A stretch of 64,000 nucleotides of DNA, from positions 62,001 to 126,000 of the forward strand of contig SCRN01000010.1 of assembly GCA_004322045.1 (NCBI GenBank), written 5' to 3'. The DNA is from Paraburkholderia sp. GTDB lineage: Bacteria > Pseudomonadota > Gammaproteobacteria > Burkholderiales > Burkholderiaceae. A program made the translations under genes and the position numbers. Positions 28,035 through 39,715 of this stretch are shown one piece after another (positions within the stretch are counted from its first letter, which is position 1; the number at the start of each line of letters is the position of its first letter). The notes beneath the pieces were generated by a model. The model saw only the letters and a list, made by a program, of their open reading frames with translations, was not told where the DNA came from and ran no database searches.

Positions 28035-29303
28035 TTACAGATCGAGCAGCAAGCGTGCCGGATCCTCGAGCGCATCTTTCATCGCCACGAGCGACAGCAC
28101 GGCTTCGCGGCCGTCGATGATCCGGTGGTCGTACGAGAGCGCCAGATAGTTCATCGGGCGGATGACGATCTGACCGTTTTCGACCACGGCGCGCTCCTTG
28201 GTGGCATGCACGCCCAGAATGGCCGATTGCGGCGGGTTGATGATCGGCGTCGAGAGCATCGAGCCGAACACGCCGCCGTTCGAGATCGAGAACGTGCCGC
28301 CCGTCATTTCTTCGATCGAGAGCTTGCCGTCCTTGGCTTTTTGGCCGTACTCGGCAATCTTCTTCTCGATGTCGGCCAGCGACATTTGATCGGCGTTGCG
28401 CAGGATCGGCACGACGAGGCCGCGCGGCGAACCGACCGCGATACCGATGTCGAAATAGCCGTGGTAGACGATGTCGTTACCGTCGATCGACGCGTTCACG
28501 AGCGGGAACTTCTTCAGCGCATGCACCGCGGCCTTCACGAAGAACGACATGAAGCCGAGCTTGACGCCATGCTCCTTCTCGAACTTGTCCTTGTACTTGT
28601 TGCGCAGGTCCATCACGGGCGCCATGTTCACTTCGTTGAACGTCGTGAGGATGGCGTTCGTTTGCTGCGACTCGAGCAAACGCTCGGCGATGCGCGCACG
28701 CAGGCGCGACATCGGCACGCGCTGCTCGGGGCGATTTTGCAGCCAAGCTTCGGCCGAACCCGGCGCCTTGACGTCCGGCAGCGACGGCTTGGCCGGTTTT
28801 GCCGCGGGTGCGGCAGCCGGCGCGCGCGCAGCGGGCGCACCCGCTGCCAGCACGTCGCCCTTCGTGATGCGGCCGTCGCGGCCCGTGCCTGCTACTTGAT
28901 CGGCCGCGAGGTTCTTCTCGGCCATCAATTTGCCAGCGGCCGGCGAAGGCGCGCCGCCTGGCGCTGCGGCAGCAGGTGCGGGCGCGGCCGCGACAGCGGC
29001 AGGCGCAGCGACCGCCGCCGGTGCTGCTGCTGCGGCCGGCGCCGCCGCGGCGCCGGCCTTGCCTTCGGTGTCGATCTTCGCGAGCAACTGCTGCGATTCC
29101 ACGATCGCGCCATCGGCGACGAGCACTTCGGCGAGCACGCCCGAATCGGGGGCCGGGACTTCCAGCACGACCTTGTCGGTTTCGATCTCGACGAGGATCT
29201 CGTCGCGCGTCACCGCTTCGCCCGGCTTCTTCTTCCACTGCAGCATCGTGCCTTCCGAAACCGACTCCGAAAACTGCGGAACCTTGACCTCAACAATAGC
29301 CAT
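28035..29303 (-). CDS. sucB: Dihydrolipoyl succinyltransferase (E2 of 2-oxoglutarate dehydrogenase)
   Basis: 422 residues. N-terminal lipoyl domain with the modified lysine in [15 protein letters not shown] (near 43); an Ala/Pro-rich linker; a peripheral subunit-binding domain [20 protein letters not shown] with [10 protein letters not shown]; and the C-terminal acyltransferase core with active-site [13 protein letters not shown] (His and Asp). It transfers succinyl groups to CoA in the TCA cycle. Operon sucA-sucB-lpdA. Confidence 0.96.
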   Translation of the reverse strand: MAIVEVKVPQFSESVSEGTMLQWKKKPGEAVTRDEILVEIETDKVVLEVPAPDSGVLAEVLVADGAIVESQQLLAKIDTEGKAGAAAAPAAAAAPAAVAAPAAVAAAPAPAAAAPGGAPSPAAGKLMAEKNLAADQVAGTGRDGRITKGDVLAAGAPAARAPAAAPAAKPAKPSLPDVKAPGSAEAWLQNRPEQRVPMSRLRARIAERLLESQQTNAILTTFNEVNMAPVMDLRNKYKDKFEKEHGVKLGFMSFFVKAAVHALKKFPLVNASIDGNDIVYHGYFDIGIAVGSPRGLVVPILRNADQMSLADIEKKIAEYGQKAKDGKLSIEEMTGGTFSISNGGVFGSMLSTPIINPPQSAILGVHATKERAVVENGQIVIRPMNYLALSYDHRIIDGREAVLSLVAMKDALEDPARLLLDL

Positions 29304-29427
29304 TTGAACTTTCCTAAACTCTTGATCTGGTGTGGGAGGCGAACCGGCCTCGCGTCGTCATGCGCGTAGTGCGCTTCGAAGCGACGCGGGAAAGCGCCTC
29401 GCGCCTTCCCGGTTCGCAATCGTCTAG

Positions 29428-32289
29428 TTATTTAGCGATCGATGCGCTCTTGAGCCGGCCGAACGCGCCTTCGATCAGCGCCTTCTGCTGCTCGTAGTGC
29501 TTCGCGTAGTAGCCGACCGCGGGCGAGGCCGAGGCCGGGCGTCCGCTGTAAGCCAGCTTCTGCCCTTCCCTCATGCCTTCCTTCAGGTGGTGCTCGATGT
29601 AGAACCACGGCCCTTGGTTTTGCGGCTCGTCCTGCACCCACACCACTTCCGTCGCGTTGTCGTACTTCTTCAACTCCGCTTCGAACTGCTTGTGCGCGAA
29701 CGGGTACAACTGCTCGATACGGACGATCGCCACATCGTTCGCCTTCGCTTCCCGGCGATGGGCGAGGATGTCGTAATAGACGCGGCCCGAGCAGGCGATC
29801 ACGCGCTTGACCTTCTTCGCATCGATCGCGCTGTCCACTTCGCCCAAAACCGGCTGGAACGACCCGCTCGCCAGTTCGGAAAGATCCGACACCGCTTCTT
29901 TGTGGCGCAGCAGCGACTTCGGCGTGGCGACGATCAGCGGCTTGCGGAACAAGCGGATCATCTGGCGGCGCAGCAGGTGGAAGATCTGCGCGGGCGTCGT
30001 GGGCTGCACGACTTGCATGTTGTGATCGGCACACAACTGCAAGAAGCGCTCGATTCGCGCCGACGAGTGCTCCGGGCCCTGACCTTCATAGCCGTGCGGC
30101 AGCAGCATCGTGAGGCCGGACACACGGCCCCACTTCACTTCGCCCGACGAGATGAACTGGTCGATCACGACTTGCGCGCCGTTGACGAAATCGCCGAACT
30201 GCGCTTCCCAGGCGACGAGCGTATTCGGCTCGGCCGTGGAGTAACCGTATTCGAAGCCCAGCACGGCTTCCTCGGACAGCACCGAGTCGATGACCGTGAA
30301 CTTCGCTTGGCCGTCGGCCACGTTTTGCAGCGGAATGTAGGTACCGTCGTTCCAGCGTTCGCGGTTTTGGTCGTGCAGCACGGCGTGCCGGTGTGTGAAC
30401 GTCCCGCGGCCCGAATCTTGGCCCGTCAAGCGCACGGCGTAACCCGATGCGACGAGCGATGCGTAGGCCAGATGCTCGCCCATGCCCCAATCGAGCGACG
30501 ACTCGCCGCGGCCCATCGCGCGGCGGTCATTAATGACGCGCTCGACGAGCGGGTGCAGTTTGAAGTTCGCCGGAATGGTCGTGACGCGTTCAGCCAAACG
30601 CTTCAGTTCAGCCAGCGGCACGGCCGTATCGGCCGAATCCGTCCATTTGCGGTTCAGGAACGGCACCCAGTCGACAGCGTACTTGCTCTTGTAGTTCGAG
30701 AGCACGGGGTCGATCGTGTGATGGCCTTCGTCCATCGCCTGGCGGAACGCCTTGACGTAGGTCTCGGCGTCTTGCGCCCCGATCACGCCTTGCTGCACGA
30801 GCTTGTCGGCGTAGAGCGCGCGCGTGCCGGGGTGCTGGGCGATCTTCTTGTACATCAGCGGCTGCGTGACCGCCGGCGTGTCCTGCTCGTTGTGGCCGAG
30901 CTTGCGGAAGCAGACGATGTCGATCACGACATCCTTCTGGAACTGCATGCGGAAATCGATCGCGATCTGCGTGGCCAGGACGACCGCTTCCGGATCGTCG
31001 CCGTTCACGTGCAGCACCGGCGCTTCGATCATCTTGACGACGTCCGAGCAATACAGCGTCGAGCGCGCGTCGCGCGGGTCGGACGTCGTAAAGCCGATCT
31101 GGTTGTTGATGACGATGTGCAACGTGCCATGCGTGCCGTAACCGCGCGTTTGGGCGAGGTTCAGCGTTTCCATCACGACGCCCTGGCCTGCGAAGGCGGC
31201 ATCGCCGTGAATCTGCACGGGCAGCACTTGCGCGCCGCGTTCATCGCCGCGGCGATCCATCCGCGCCTTCGCCGAACCCTCGACGACCGGGTTGACGATT
31301 TCGAGGTGCGACGGGTTGAACGCGAGCGACAGATGCACCGGACCGCCTTCGGTGGCGACATCCGAGGAGAACCCTTTGTGATACTTGACGTCGCCGGCCG
31401 GCAGATCGTCGACGTGCTTGCCTTCGAATTCGGCGAACAGATCCGACGGCATTTTGCCGAGCGTATTGACGAGCACGTTCAGACGGCCGCGGTGGGCCAT
31501 GCCGATGACGATTTCTTGCACGCCCTTCGCACCCGCATGGCGAACGACTTCGTCCATTGCCGCGATGAAGCTCTCGCCGCCTTCGAGCGAGAAACGCTTC
31601 TGGCCGACGTATTTCGTGTGCAGATAGCGCTCGAGGCCTTCGGCGGCCGTCAAGCGGTTGAGAATGTGCTTCTTTTTATCGGCCGAGAACTTCGGCGTGG
31701 CGCGGATCGACTCGAGCCGTTCTTGCCACCAGCGCTTTTGCTCGGGATCGCTGATGTACATGAATTCGGCGCCGATCGTGCCGCAATAGGTATCGCGCAG
31801 GCCCTTGACGATGTCGCGCAGCGACGCTTGCTCGAACCCCAAATAGAGGTTGCTCGCGCTGAACGTCTGGTCCATGTCGGCTTCGGTGAAGTCGTAGAAG
31901 CCGGGCTCGAGTTCGGGAATGGCGGGACGTTCGCGGCGCTTGAGCGGATCGAGATTGGCCCATTGCGAACCGAGGAATCGATAAGCGCTGATGAGGGACT
32001 GAACGTAGACTTGCTTTCGCGCGGTGGCGAGATTCCCGCCTGCTTCGGCCTCGCGCGGGATGAAGGCATTGGCCTTCGCGCGCTGGGCGAACGATTCGAC
32101 GATGGGGCCATGGGCCACGTCGCTGGCCGCGCTGCCGTCCGAGGCAGGCACGTTTTGCAACGCGTCGAAATATTCGCGCCAGTTGTCGGGGACGGACGCG
32201 GGGTTATCTAGATATTGCTCGTACAATTCTTCGACGTACGGAGCGTTGCCGCCGAACAAATACGAGTTCAGCTGGAATTGCTTCATCAT
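29428..32289 (-). CDS. sucA: 2-oxoglutarate dehydrogenase E1
   Basis: 953 residues from ATG 32289, which has AAGGTGA 8 nt upstream; a GTG at 32301 is also in frame. The protein starts MMKQFQLNSYLFGG as in related Burkholderia. Thiamine-diphosphate enzyme: GMAHRGRLNVL, the ThDP/Mg region HGDAAFAGQGVVMETLNLAQ, NNQIGFTTSDPRDAR, and C-terminal transketolase-like domains (LPHGYEGQGPEHSSARIERF). It decarboxylates 2-oxoglutarate and succinylates the E2 lipoyl arm. Confidence 0.96.
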   Translation of the reverse strand: MMKQFQLNSYLFGGNAPYVEELYEQYLDNPASVPDNWREYFDALQNVPASDGSAASDVAHGPIVESFAQRAKANAFIPREAEAGGNLATARKQVYVQSLISAYRFLGSQWANLDPLKRRERPAIPELEPGFYDFTEADMDQTFSASNLYLGFEQASLRDIVKGLRDTYCGTIGAEFMYISDPEQKRWWQERLESIRATPKFSADKKKHILNRLTAAEGLERYLHTKYVGQKRFSLEGGESFIAAMDEVVRHAGAKGVQEIVIGMAHRGRLNVLVNTLGKMPSDLFAEFEGKHVDDLPAGDVKYHKGFSSDVATEGGPVHLSLAFNPSHLEIVNPVVEGSAKARMDRRGDERGAQVLPVQIHGDAAFAGQGVVMETLNLAQTRGYGTHGTLHIVINNQIGFTTSDPRDARSTLYCSDVVKMIEAPVLHVNGDDPEAVVLATQIAIDFRMQFQKDVVIDIVCFRKLGHNEQDTPAVTQPLMYKKIAQHPGTRALYADKLVQQGVIGAQDAETYVKAFRQAMDEGHHTIDPVLSNYKSKYAVDWVPFLNRKWTDSADTAVPLAELKRLAERVTTIPANFKLHPLVERVINDRRAMGRGESSLDWGMGEHLAYASLVASGYAVRLTGQDSGRGTFTHRHAVLHDQNRERWNDGTYIPLQNVADGQAKFTVIDSVLSEEAVLGFEYGYSTAEPNTLVAWEAQFGDFVNGAQVVIDQFISSGEVKWGRVSGLTMLLPHGYEGQGPEHSSARIERFLQLCADHNMQVVQPTTPAQIFHLLRRQMIRLFRKPLIVATPKSLLRHKEAVSDLSELASGSFQPVLGEVDSAIDAKKVKRVIACSGRVYYDILAHRREAKANDVAIVRIEQLYPFAHKQFEAELKKYDNATEVVWVQDEPQNQGPWFYIEHHLKEGMREGQKLAYSGRPASASPAVGYYAKHYEQQKALIEGAFGRLKSASIAK

Positions 32290-32602
32290 GTTTACGCTCA
32301 CCTTTCTTCGAGCTTCTCGAGAAATAGCGGGTTACTCAACCTTCCGCGACACGGCCTGACCGTTTAGCGGATTGCGCGAATCAAGTCTTGCTTGGAAGGA
32401 CCTAAAACTAGCAGCATCGCGCAGCATAGCACAGAACGGATATTTGAGATTGGCGACGACGTGGGATTCGCCCGCCCAACATGCCGAAAGCGGCTCGGCC
32501 GCTCTGCAAGGCGGTAGCGCCTGTGGCGCCGCGCCAACCCGGACACGTCGTCCCACCGCGTCGCATGCCAACCGAGCATGCGACGCGCGCCTCGCGAAGT
32601 CG
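32290..32602. other. Intergenic region upstream of sucA
   Basis: 313 bp between sucA and the LysE-type gene. It must carry the sucA promoter; only a weak -10 (TATGCT on the minus strand near 32425) is visible. No gene or terminator was recognised. Confidence 0.4.
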
Positions 32603-33214
32603 TTACTGGCCAACGATGGCGGCCACGCCAAGTGCGATGAACAAGGAACCCGTTGCCCATTGGCCGCACTTCAGGGCCCGTTGGCCGTTCATCGCGCCCG
32701 CACGCAAGGGATGGGCGAGCAAAACACAGATCACGTCCGAAAGCGAAAACAGCAGGTTCGCGCAAACGCCCAGCAAAAAAAGTTGCCAGCCGAGAGCAAG
32801 CGATCGCTCCGGGTCGGTGAACTGCACCAAAAACGAAAAATAAAACAGCGCGGACTTCGGGTTGGTCGCTTCGATGAACGCGCTCGATGACACGACGTTC
32901 TTTGGCAAAACGCGCGCTCCGACCGCGTCTGCCGATGCGCGAATGCGAAGGATACCCAGCCAAACGAGATACGCTCCGCTCGCCACTTTGAGTGACTGAT
33001 AGAGCACAGGTGATGCTTTTAGTACCGCAACCGCGCCCAGCGCAACGATCGCGATCTGAAACATCGCGCCCAGGTGGATGCCAAGCGCCGACAAGAAGCC
33101 AGCGCGTCTCCCGTGCTGCATCGTGAGCGAGACAGTCTGAAGCAACGCCGGCCCTGGAATAAAGCCGAACCCGACACAAGTGAAGAAAAATACTGCGGCC
33201 TGTTCGCGTGTCAT
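32603..33214 (-). CDS. LysE/RhtB-family exporter
   Basis: 203 residues with about six membrane helices. N-terminal signature GFGFIPGPALLQTVSLTMQHGRRAGFLSALG (shown in parts: FGFIPGPALL, GRRAGFLSALGIHLGA), LVWLGILRIRAS, then NPKSALFYFSFLVQF, the hallmark Asn-Pro-Lys of LysE/RhtB carriers. These export amino acids or small amphiphilic metabolites. Its ATG overlaps the stop of the radical SAM gene by one base (TAATG), so the two are translationally coupled and the exporter may remove the product or a toxic by-product of that enzyme. Confidence 0.88.
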   Translation of the reverse strand: MTREQAAVFFFTCVGFGFIPGPALLQTVSLTMQHGRRAGFLSALGIHLGAMFQIAIVALGAVAVLKASPVLYQSLKVASGAYLVWLGILRIRASADAVGARVLPKNVVSSSAFIEATNPKSALFYFSFLVQFTDPERSLALGWQLFLLGVCANLLFSLSDVICVLLAHPLRAGAMNGQRALKCGQWATGSLFIALGVAAIVGQ

Positions 33215-34806
33215 TAGAGGCTATCTCCTATCACGATTCCGTAGCGCACACACGCGGCGCGGACATGGTCTCTGGCAGCAGCAAGTCGCGCCTTCGTGAG
33301 TTCTGGCATGAGCGCGCGGATATAGTCCTCTATGGCCGTTTCGCGATCAAAAATGTCGATGTCGCGGTAGCGGCTGGCGATGTCATCCCTTAGCGAACGC
33401 GCAGAAATGCGCAACCCTAGGCTGTCGGCGATAGCATCAGCCTCATCCGGCCGACTCAGATAGCGAAAATCCTTCGAGCCGGGTTCCGGTGACAACAGCT
33501 CGATGTCAGCACTGATGATGACATCGCGACCGGCGGCCAAGAACTCGATATAAGTCGCCACATTTTCTTCCAATAGTGCCTCATTCATTCCCGCATGCCC
33601 CAACACGAAGCCGGCTTTGATTGCCACACCGTATTTGCGGGCATTCGCTAGCGCTCGCCTGTTTGCTTCGTACATTTTCCGCGCGGCGGCGATGGGATCT
33701 TTGTTGCGCAGCGGCTTGTTGAGCGCCTGCAACGATTGTTGAGCACCGGCATCCACGCCGACGAATAAGATGCGAAAGCCGATGTCAAGCATTGCCTGCA
33801 AGACATGCTCTCTTTCCATGCCGTCCGCTCGGGCATAACCGACCAGCACCGGCCGCTCGTCTGACGGCAAGGCCACCCACCAGTCCGGCCGTGACTCCGC
33901 CATCGCCAGAATCAGCCGCGCAAACGTTAGGGGCAGCTCGTCGGCGGTGACGTACAGATAGTCATAGCCGGCTTTCCATGCAGCGTGAATGACTGACCAC
34001 GCGCGCTCGCTCGGCAATTCGTTTTTCCACATCCCACCGTACTGGATGGAGCAGAAGGAACAGGCATCGTCACCGCTGAACTTGATACAACCTCGACCGA
34101 TCTCAACTGGGATACCCTTTTGCACCATTCGCCCAGTCACCTCGAATATTCGACGTCCGAGTCTAAGCGTGAAGTTCCTTCCGTAGGTACAAGAGTGCGG
34201 CAACGTCCGGTCGATCAGAGCGTACTCGACCACGCGATTGATATCTTCGCGGATGGCCGGATCAGCTACGATCCGGCCGGACTGCCACCGTATAGAACCA
34301 GGATAGATCCCATGCGCTTGATTTTGCTGTTGATCTCGCAGGTAATCCCTGAGCCCGGTGTAGACCTCGTTGCCGACGAAACCGCAATCAATGAGTTCGC
34401 CGTGGTGCTCGAGAATTTCCCGGCTTAGCGCGGTGAAATGGTCGTTTCCCATCACGACCGAAATCCGTGCATCGAGGACTTTCACCGCTCGGGCGATCCG
34501 AATCGCCGATTCGTAATTGGCCGTGATCGCGCTCAAACAGACCGCCAGCGTTCGGCTGGCGTGTTCGCGAATCGTCGCCACGATAACGTCCAGCGGATAG
34601 AGCACCCCGTCTATATAGCTTGCTTCGAAGCTGGGGAATGAATCGACATATGACGCAAGCGAAAGGATGCCAAGGTGCGGGAAATTGGCCCAGTCAGTAT
34701 GTTGGGCGCCGTTGGCAACGATAACTTCGTTGGAGCCGCTGTCGGATACCACGTCGTTGCTGTTCGGCGGGTTGATGAAGAAAACGACGGTTCTATGCTC
34801 GTGCAT
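33214..34806 (-). CDS. B12-binding-domain radical SAM enzyme, unknown substrate
   Basis: 530 residues from the ATG at 34806 (AGGG 7 nt upstream); the open frame further upstream has no family similarity. N-terminal ~190 residues resemble a cobalamin-binding Rossmann fold (FFINPPNS, PHLGILSLASYVDSF, ISVVMGNDHFTALSREIL, CGFVGNEVYTGLRDYL). The radical SAM core follows with an unusual-spacing cluster motif: three Cys in GRGCIKFSGDDACSFCSIQY, a C-x8-C-x2-C arrangement, then DYLYVTADELPLTFA and FVGVDAGAQQSLQALNK. It is in the same broad class as B12-dependent methyltransferases and Fe-S ring-forming enzymes. Operon with the LysE exporter. The local GC is lower than in the flanking housekeeping genes, suggesting acquisition. 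Confidence 0.82.
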   Translation of the reverse strand: MHEHRTVVFFINPPNSNDVVSDSGSNEVIVANGAQHTDWANFPHLGILSLASYVDSFPSFEASYIDGVLYPLDVIVATIREHASRTLAVCLSAITANYESAIRIARAVKVLDARISVVMGNDHFTALSREILEHHGELIDCGFVGNEVYTGLRDYLRDQQQNQAHGIYPGSIRWQSGRIVADPAIREDINRVVEYALIDRTLPHSCTYGRNFTLRLGRRIFEVTGRMVQKGIPVEIGRGCIKFSGDDACSFCSIQYGGMWKNELPSERAWSVIHAAWKAGYDYLYVTADELPLTFARLILAMAESRPDWWVALPSDERPVLVGYARADGMEREHVLQAMLDIGFRILFVGVDAGAQQSLQALNKPLRNKDPIAAARKMYEANRRALANARKYGVAIKAGFVLGHAGMNEALLEENVATYIEFLAAGRDVIISADIELLSPEPGSKDFRYLSRPDEADAIADSLGLRISARSLRDDIASRYRDIDIFDRETAIEDYIRALMPELTKARLAAARDHVRAACVRYGIVIGDSL

Positions 34807-35144
34807 GCGTGACCCTAGCAGTATTCCATGTTGCTTTTCGAAATCAGTCGTCCCCCTTGACGAACCCGAGGACGTTGTTTTATCCAGCTCCGCGTTTCGA
34901 GAATGTAGCGTGACGACTGGCGATTTAAAGCCTGGCAATTTTGAGAGGCTTTGCGGCCCGCGGAGCAAGTCACTCGATTTTTCAGACCAAGTCAGCCGCC
35001 AGACCGAAATAGACGGTGGGATCAGGAAAGCGCGACATGGACCGTTACTTGCGGCCCGGAGGAATGGAGGGGAATTTCGATGACCTGGCAGCACCCTGCA
35101 GCCGCTGCTCGAGCACCTCGATGCGGCGTCCAAGTCCAATACAA
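34807..35144. other. Non-coding region upstream of the radical SAM gene
   Basis: About 340 bp without a supported gene. It separates the radical SAM/LysE pair from the typA terminator and must contain the promoter of that pair; no clear promoter was identified. Confidence 0.4.
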
Positions 35145-35176
35145 AACGGCCCGGTCACTCACGTGACCGGGCCGTT
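35145..35176 (-). terminator. Strong hairpin downstream of typA
   Basis: Perfect 14-bp stem with a 4-nt loop (35145-35158 and 35163-35176), followed on the minus strand by TTGTATTGG. It is the likely end of the typA transcript, 160 nt after its stop, and could also act on plus-strand transcripts. Confidence 0.7.
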
Positions 35177-35338
35177 CAATCGCGACCATTTCGCTCCAGC
35201 ATCAAGCGCCTTCAAAGGACCTTGATGAAACAGCAACGCATCTAACTAGGCGGCTGTCGAATTCCCAACCGCATGCCTCGCGTCTGCAAGCGTGTATCCA
35301 ACTCGCCTGGCTGGCGAGCCGAGCAGCCGTGGGCCAGA

Positions 35339-37165
<1,827 letters not shown>

Positions 37166-37539
37166 AGAAGTAAGAGACGGTTGCGTACGCGAAACGGAAA
37201 CTGGATGCCCACGCCGCGATGCGGTTGGGAGACATCAGGCGAGCGGCGGGAAGCCGACCTCGAAAACTGGCGCGCGTACTTTTGGGTAACTTGCGATTCT
37301 ACCACGCGCACGTGACGCCAGCCTCGCAAACTCTCAAAGCTGTTGGAAAGCGCCCGTCCTCCCCGCCACATCCTTACCGGTCGAGTTGCAAGCGGCGTTC
37401 CGCATCGGCCGTCATAATGGGCGTTTGCTTTAAGAATTTGCTTAAAAAAGACAGACGCGAGAACCCGATGCTTGTCGGGTCGACACGGTGGTGCGTATAA
37501 TCATGCCTAGTCAACTATTGCAATCGCACGGAAATCGCC
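37166..37539. promoter_or_regulatory. Divergent typA-marR regulatory region
   Basis: 374 bp without a gene. It includes an 18-bp dyad TTTAAG-N6-CTTAAA (37429-37446), a promoter for marR (separate entry) and a dyad-like TAGTCAACTA at 37508-37517 between the -10 and the start codon, a plausible MarR autoregulatory site. Confidence 0.55.
37472..37501 (+). promoter_or_regulatory. Sigma-70 promoter of the marR-efflux operon
   Basis: -35 TTGTCG (37472-37477), 18-bp spacer, perfect -10 TATAAT (37496-37501). The predicted start near 37508 falls on TAGTCAACTA, so a MarR dimer bound there would block initiation. Confidence 0.65.
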
Positions 37540-38019
37540 ATGTCGGACTCGTCCACGCCGCTCCCGCCGGAGCTATGCGGCTACCAGATCGATGAAAGCG
37601 TCGGCTATCTGCTCGCGCGGGTGAAGTCGAGCCTCTCGAACCTCGTGACGCACCGCACGCTCAGCGAACTAGGCATTACCAGCACCCAAGCGAGCATGTT
37701 GTTCATGATCGCGAGCGGCCGCTGTTCGTTGGCGGCGGAACTGGCGCGCGACTACGGGATCGATGCGAGCGCGGTCACTCGGCTGATCGATCGGCTGGAA
37801 AAGCGTAATCTGCTTTCCCGGGTGCGCAGTTCGGAGGATCGGCGCGCGGTTCACCTGGCGGTGACGCCCGAGGGACGACAACTGGCGGCGCGCATGCCCG
37901 AGATTTTCGGCGGCGTGGTCGAGAAAGCGCTCGCCGGCTTCACGCCCGAGGAAGTGGGTTTTCTGAAAAGCATGTTGCGCCGGATTCTCGCCAACACGGC
38001 CGATCCGGCCGCAGATTAG
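37540..38019 (+). CDS. MarR-family transcriptional regulator of efflux operon
   Basis: 159 residues with a MarR winged helix: LSELGITSTQASMLFMIASG, LARDYGIDASAVTRLIDRLEKRNLLSRVRSSEDRRAVHLAVTPEG (wing with DRR). MarR proteins repress efflux genes and are released by phenolic or hydrophobic ligands. It is followed 84 nt downstream by the three efflux genes on the same strand, so the expected role is local repression of the pump. Confidence 0.88.
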   Translation: MSDSSTPLPPELCGYQIDESVGYLLARVKSSLSNLVTHRTLSELGITSTQASMLFMIASGRCSLAAELARDYGIDASAVTRLIDRLEKRNLLSRVRSSEDRRAVHLAVTPEGRQLAARMPEIFGGVVEKALAGFTPEEVGFLKSMLRRILANTADPAAD

Positions 38020-38103
38020 CGTGACGGCGCAGGGTTGTCAGCGTTTTGGCTGACACGGCAACGAGTTTCGATCTTCAATCGCCCAAAATAAGTTGCAAAG
38101 TCC

Positions 38104-39630
38104 ATGATTACACTCTCTTCGAAAAGCAGTGAGACAGCGTTCCCGCCCGAATCGGCCCGGGTGCGCCGCGGGGCGATCGCAGCAGCCATCGTCGCGCTCG
38201 TGCTGGCGGGGTGCGCCAACTACGCGGGCATTCATAGCGACAAATCGATTACCCAGCCCGCCACACTCGAATCGAGCCAGAGCCTGCCGGGCGAAGGCGG
38301 CGCATGGCCGTCGCTTGACTGGGCGCGCGAGTTCGGCGATCCGCAGTTGGCCAAGCTCATCGACGAAGCCTTGGCCGGCAGTCCCTCGATCGCTCAAGCG
38401 CAAGCGCGCATCGCCAAGGCGCAGTCGTACATCGAGAGCACACGCGCCGATCTGCTGCCCAAGGTCAACGGCAGCTACTCGGTCACGCGCGAGTTGTTCT
38501 CGGGCCACGGCCTGTATCCGCCGCCGTTCGGCGGCAACTGGTTCACCGAGCACAGCGCGCTCGCGAGCGCCTCGTGGGACCTCGATCTTTGGGGCAAGAA
38601 CCGCGAGCGCGTGAAAGCCTCCGTCTCGCAGGAAAAGGCGGCGCAAGCGGATATGCAGGAAGCGCGCATCACGCTCGCCTCGTCCGTCGCGCGTACCTAT
38701 AACCAGTTGGCTCAGCTTTACGCGCTGCGCGATATCGCCCAGCACGAGATCCGCAACCGGCAGGATGTCGGCTCGATCACGAATGGCCGCGTCACCGCCG
38801 GGCTCGACACCAATGTCGAAAAGCAAACGGCGCTCGGCAACATCGCGACCAGCCAGGCCACGCTCGCGGATCTGGACGGCCAGATCAAGTCCGTGCGCTT
38901 TCAGTTGGCGGCCCTGCTCGGCAAGGGCCCCGATCGCGGGCTGGCCATCGACGCGCCCGTGCTCGGGCCGGGCGGCGCAGTCACATTGCCCTCGAACTTG
39001 CCGGCCGATCTCGTCTCGCGCCGCCCGGACATCGTCGCGGCGCGCTGGCAAATCGAGGCTGCGCTTGCCAACGTGAAGGAAGCGAAAGCCGAGTTCTTTC
39101 CCGACATCAACCTCGCCGCAGCGATCGGATTCGACGCGTTCGGCTGGAGCCGCTTCCTGACCGCGGCGAGCCGCACCGCCCAGGCCGGCCCGGCGATCCA
39201 CCTGCCGATCTTCGACGCCGGTGCGCTGCGCGCGCAGCTGAAAGGACGCTATGCCGATTTCGAGCTCGACGTGGCGAACTACAACCAAGCGCTCGTCAAC
39301 GCGATGTCCGATGTCGCGACGCAAGTCGCATCGATTCGCGCAATCGATGCGCAGATGAACGATGCGCAGCGCGCCCTCGACGCGTCGACGCAGGCCTACC
39401 GGTTGGCGGTGATTCGCTACAAGGCTGGCCTCTCGCCGCAGTTGCAAGTGCTGACGGCGGACAGCAACCGCCTCGCGGCCGAGCAAACGGTGACCAACCT
39501 GAAGATGAAGCGTCGCGATTTGCAGTTCGCGCTGATTCGCGCACTCGGCGGCGGCTTCGACGCACAAGCGGCCGGCGTGGCCGCGCCCGCGCCGAACGAC
39601 GTCGCGGCGAAATCGCCTTCCGCGAGCTAA
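38104..39630 (+). CDS. Outer-membrane efflux lipoprotein (NodT/TolC family)
   Basis: 508 residues. Lipoprotein signal IVALVLAGC|ANYAG (Cys near 38). Two OEP repeats with long helices (LIDEALAGSPSIAQAQARIA, SASWDLDLWGKNRERV, DLVSRRPDIVAARWQIEAA, LPIFDAGALRAQL) typical of NodT-type outer-membrane factors. It forms the outer-membrane duct of a tripartite pump together with the next two genes. Confidence 0.92.
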   Translation: MITLSSKSSETAFPPESARVRRGAIAAAIVALVLAGCANYAGIHSDKSITQPATLESSQSLPGEGGAWPSLDWAREFGDPQLAKLIDEALAGSPSIAQAQARIAKAQSYIESTRADLLPKVNGSYSVTRELFSGHGLYPPPFGGNWFTEHSALASASWDLDLWGKNRERVKASVSQEKAAQADMQEARITLASSVARTYNQLAQLYALRDIAQHEIRNRQDVGSITNGRVTAGLDTNVEKQTALGNIATSQATLADLDGQIKSVRFQLAALLGKGPDRGLAIDAPVLGPGGAVTLPSNLPADLVSRRPDIVAARWQIEAALANVKEAKAEFFPDINLAAAIGFDAFGWSRFLTAASRTAQAGPAIHLPIFDAGALRAQLKGRYADFELDVANYNQALVNAMSDVATQVASIRAIDAQMNDAQRALDASTQAYRLAVIRYKAGLSPQLQVLTADSNRLAAEQTVTNLKMKRRDLQFALIRALGGGFDAQAAGVAAPAPNDVAAKSPSAS

Positions 39631-39715
39631 ACGGCGCCGCGCCATTCGAACGACAACGCAAGATTCAACGATTGAGCTTCGAGAGATCGAGACTCGAGAA
39701 ACGGAGAGCATTTCC

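Noticed and set aside
29497-32211. 904-residue open frame opposite sucA
   Set aside because: It mirrors the sucA codons on the other strand (high GC3 removes stops); no ribosome-binding site or domain, and sucA is unmistakable.
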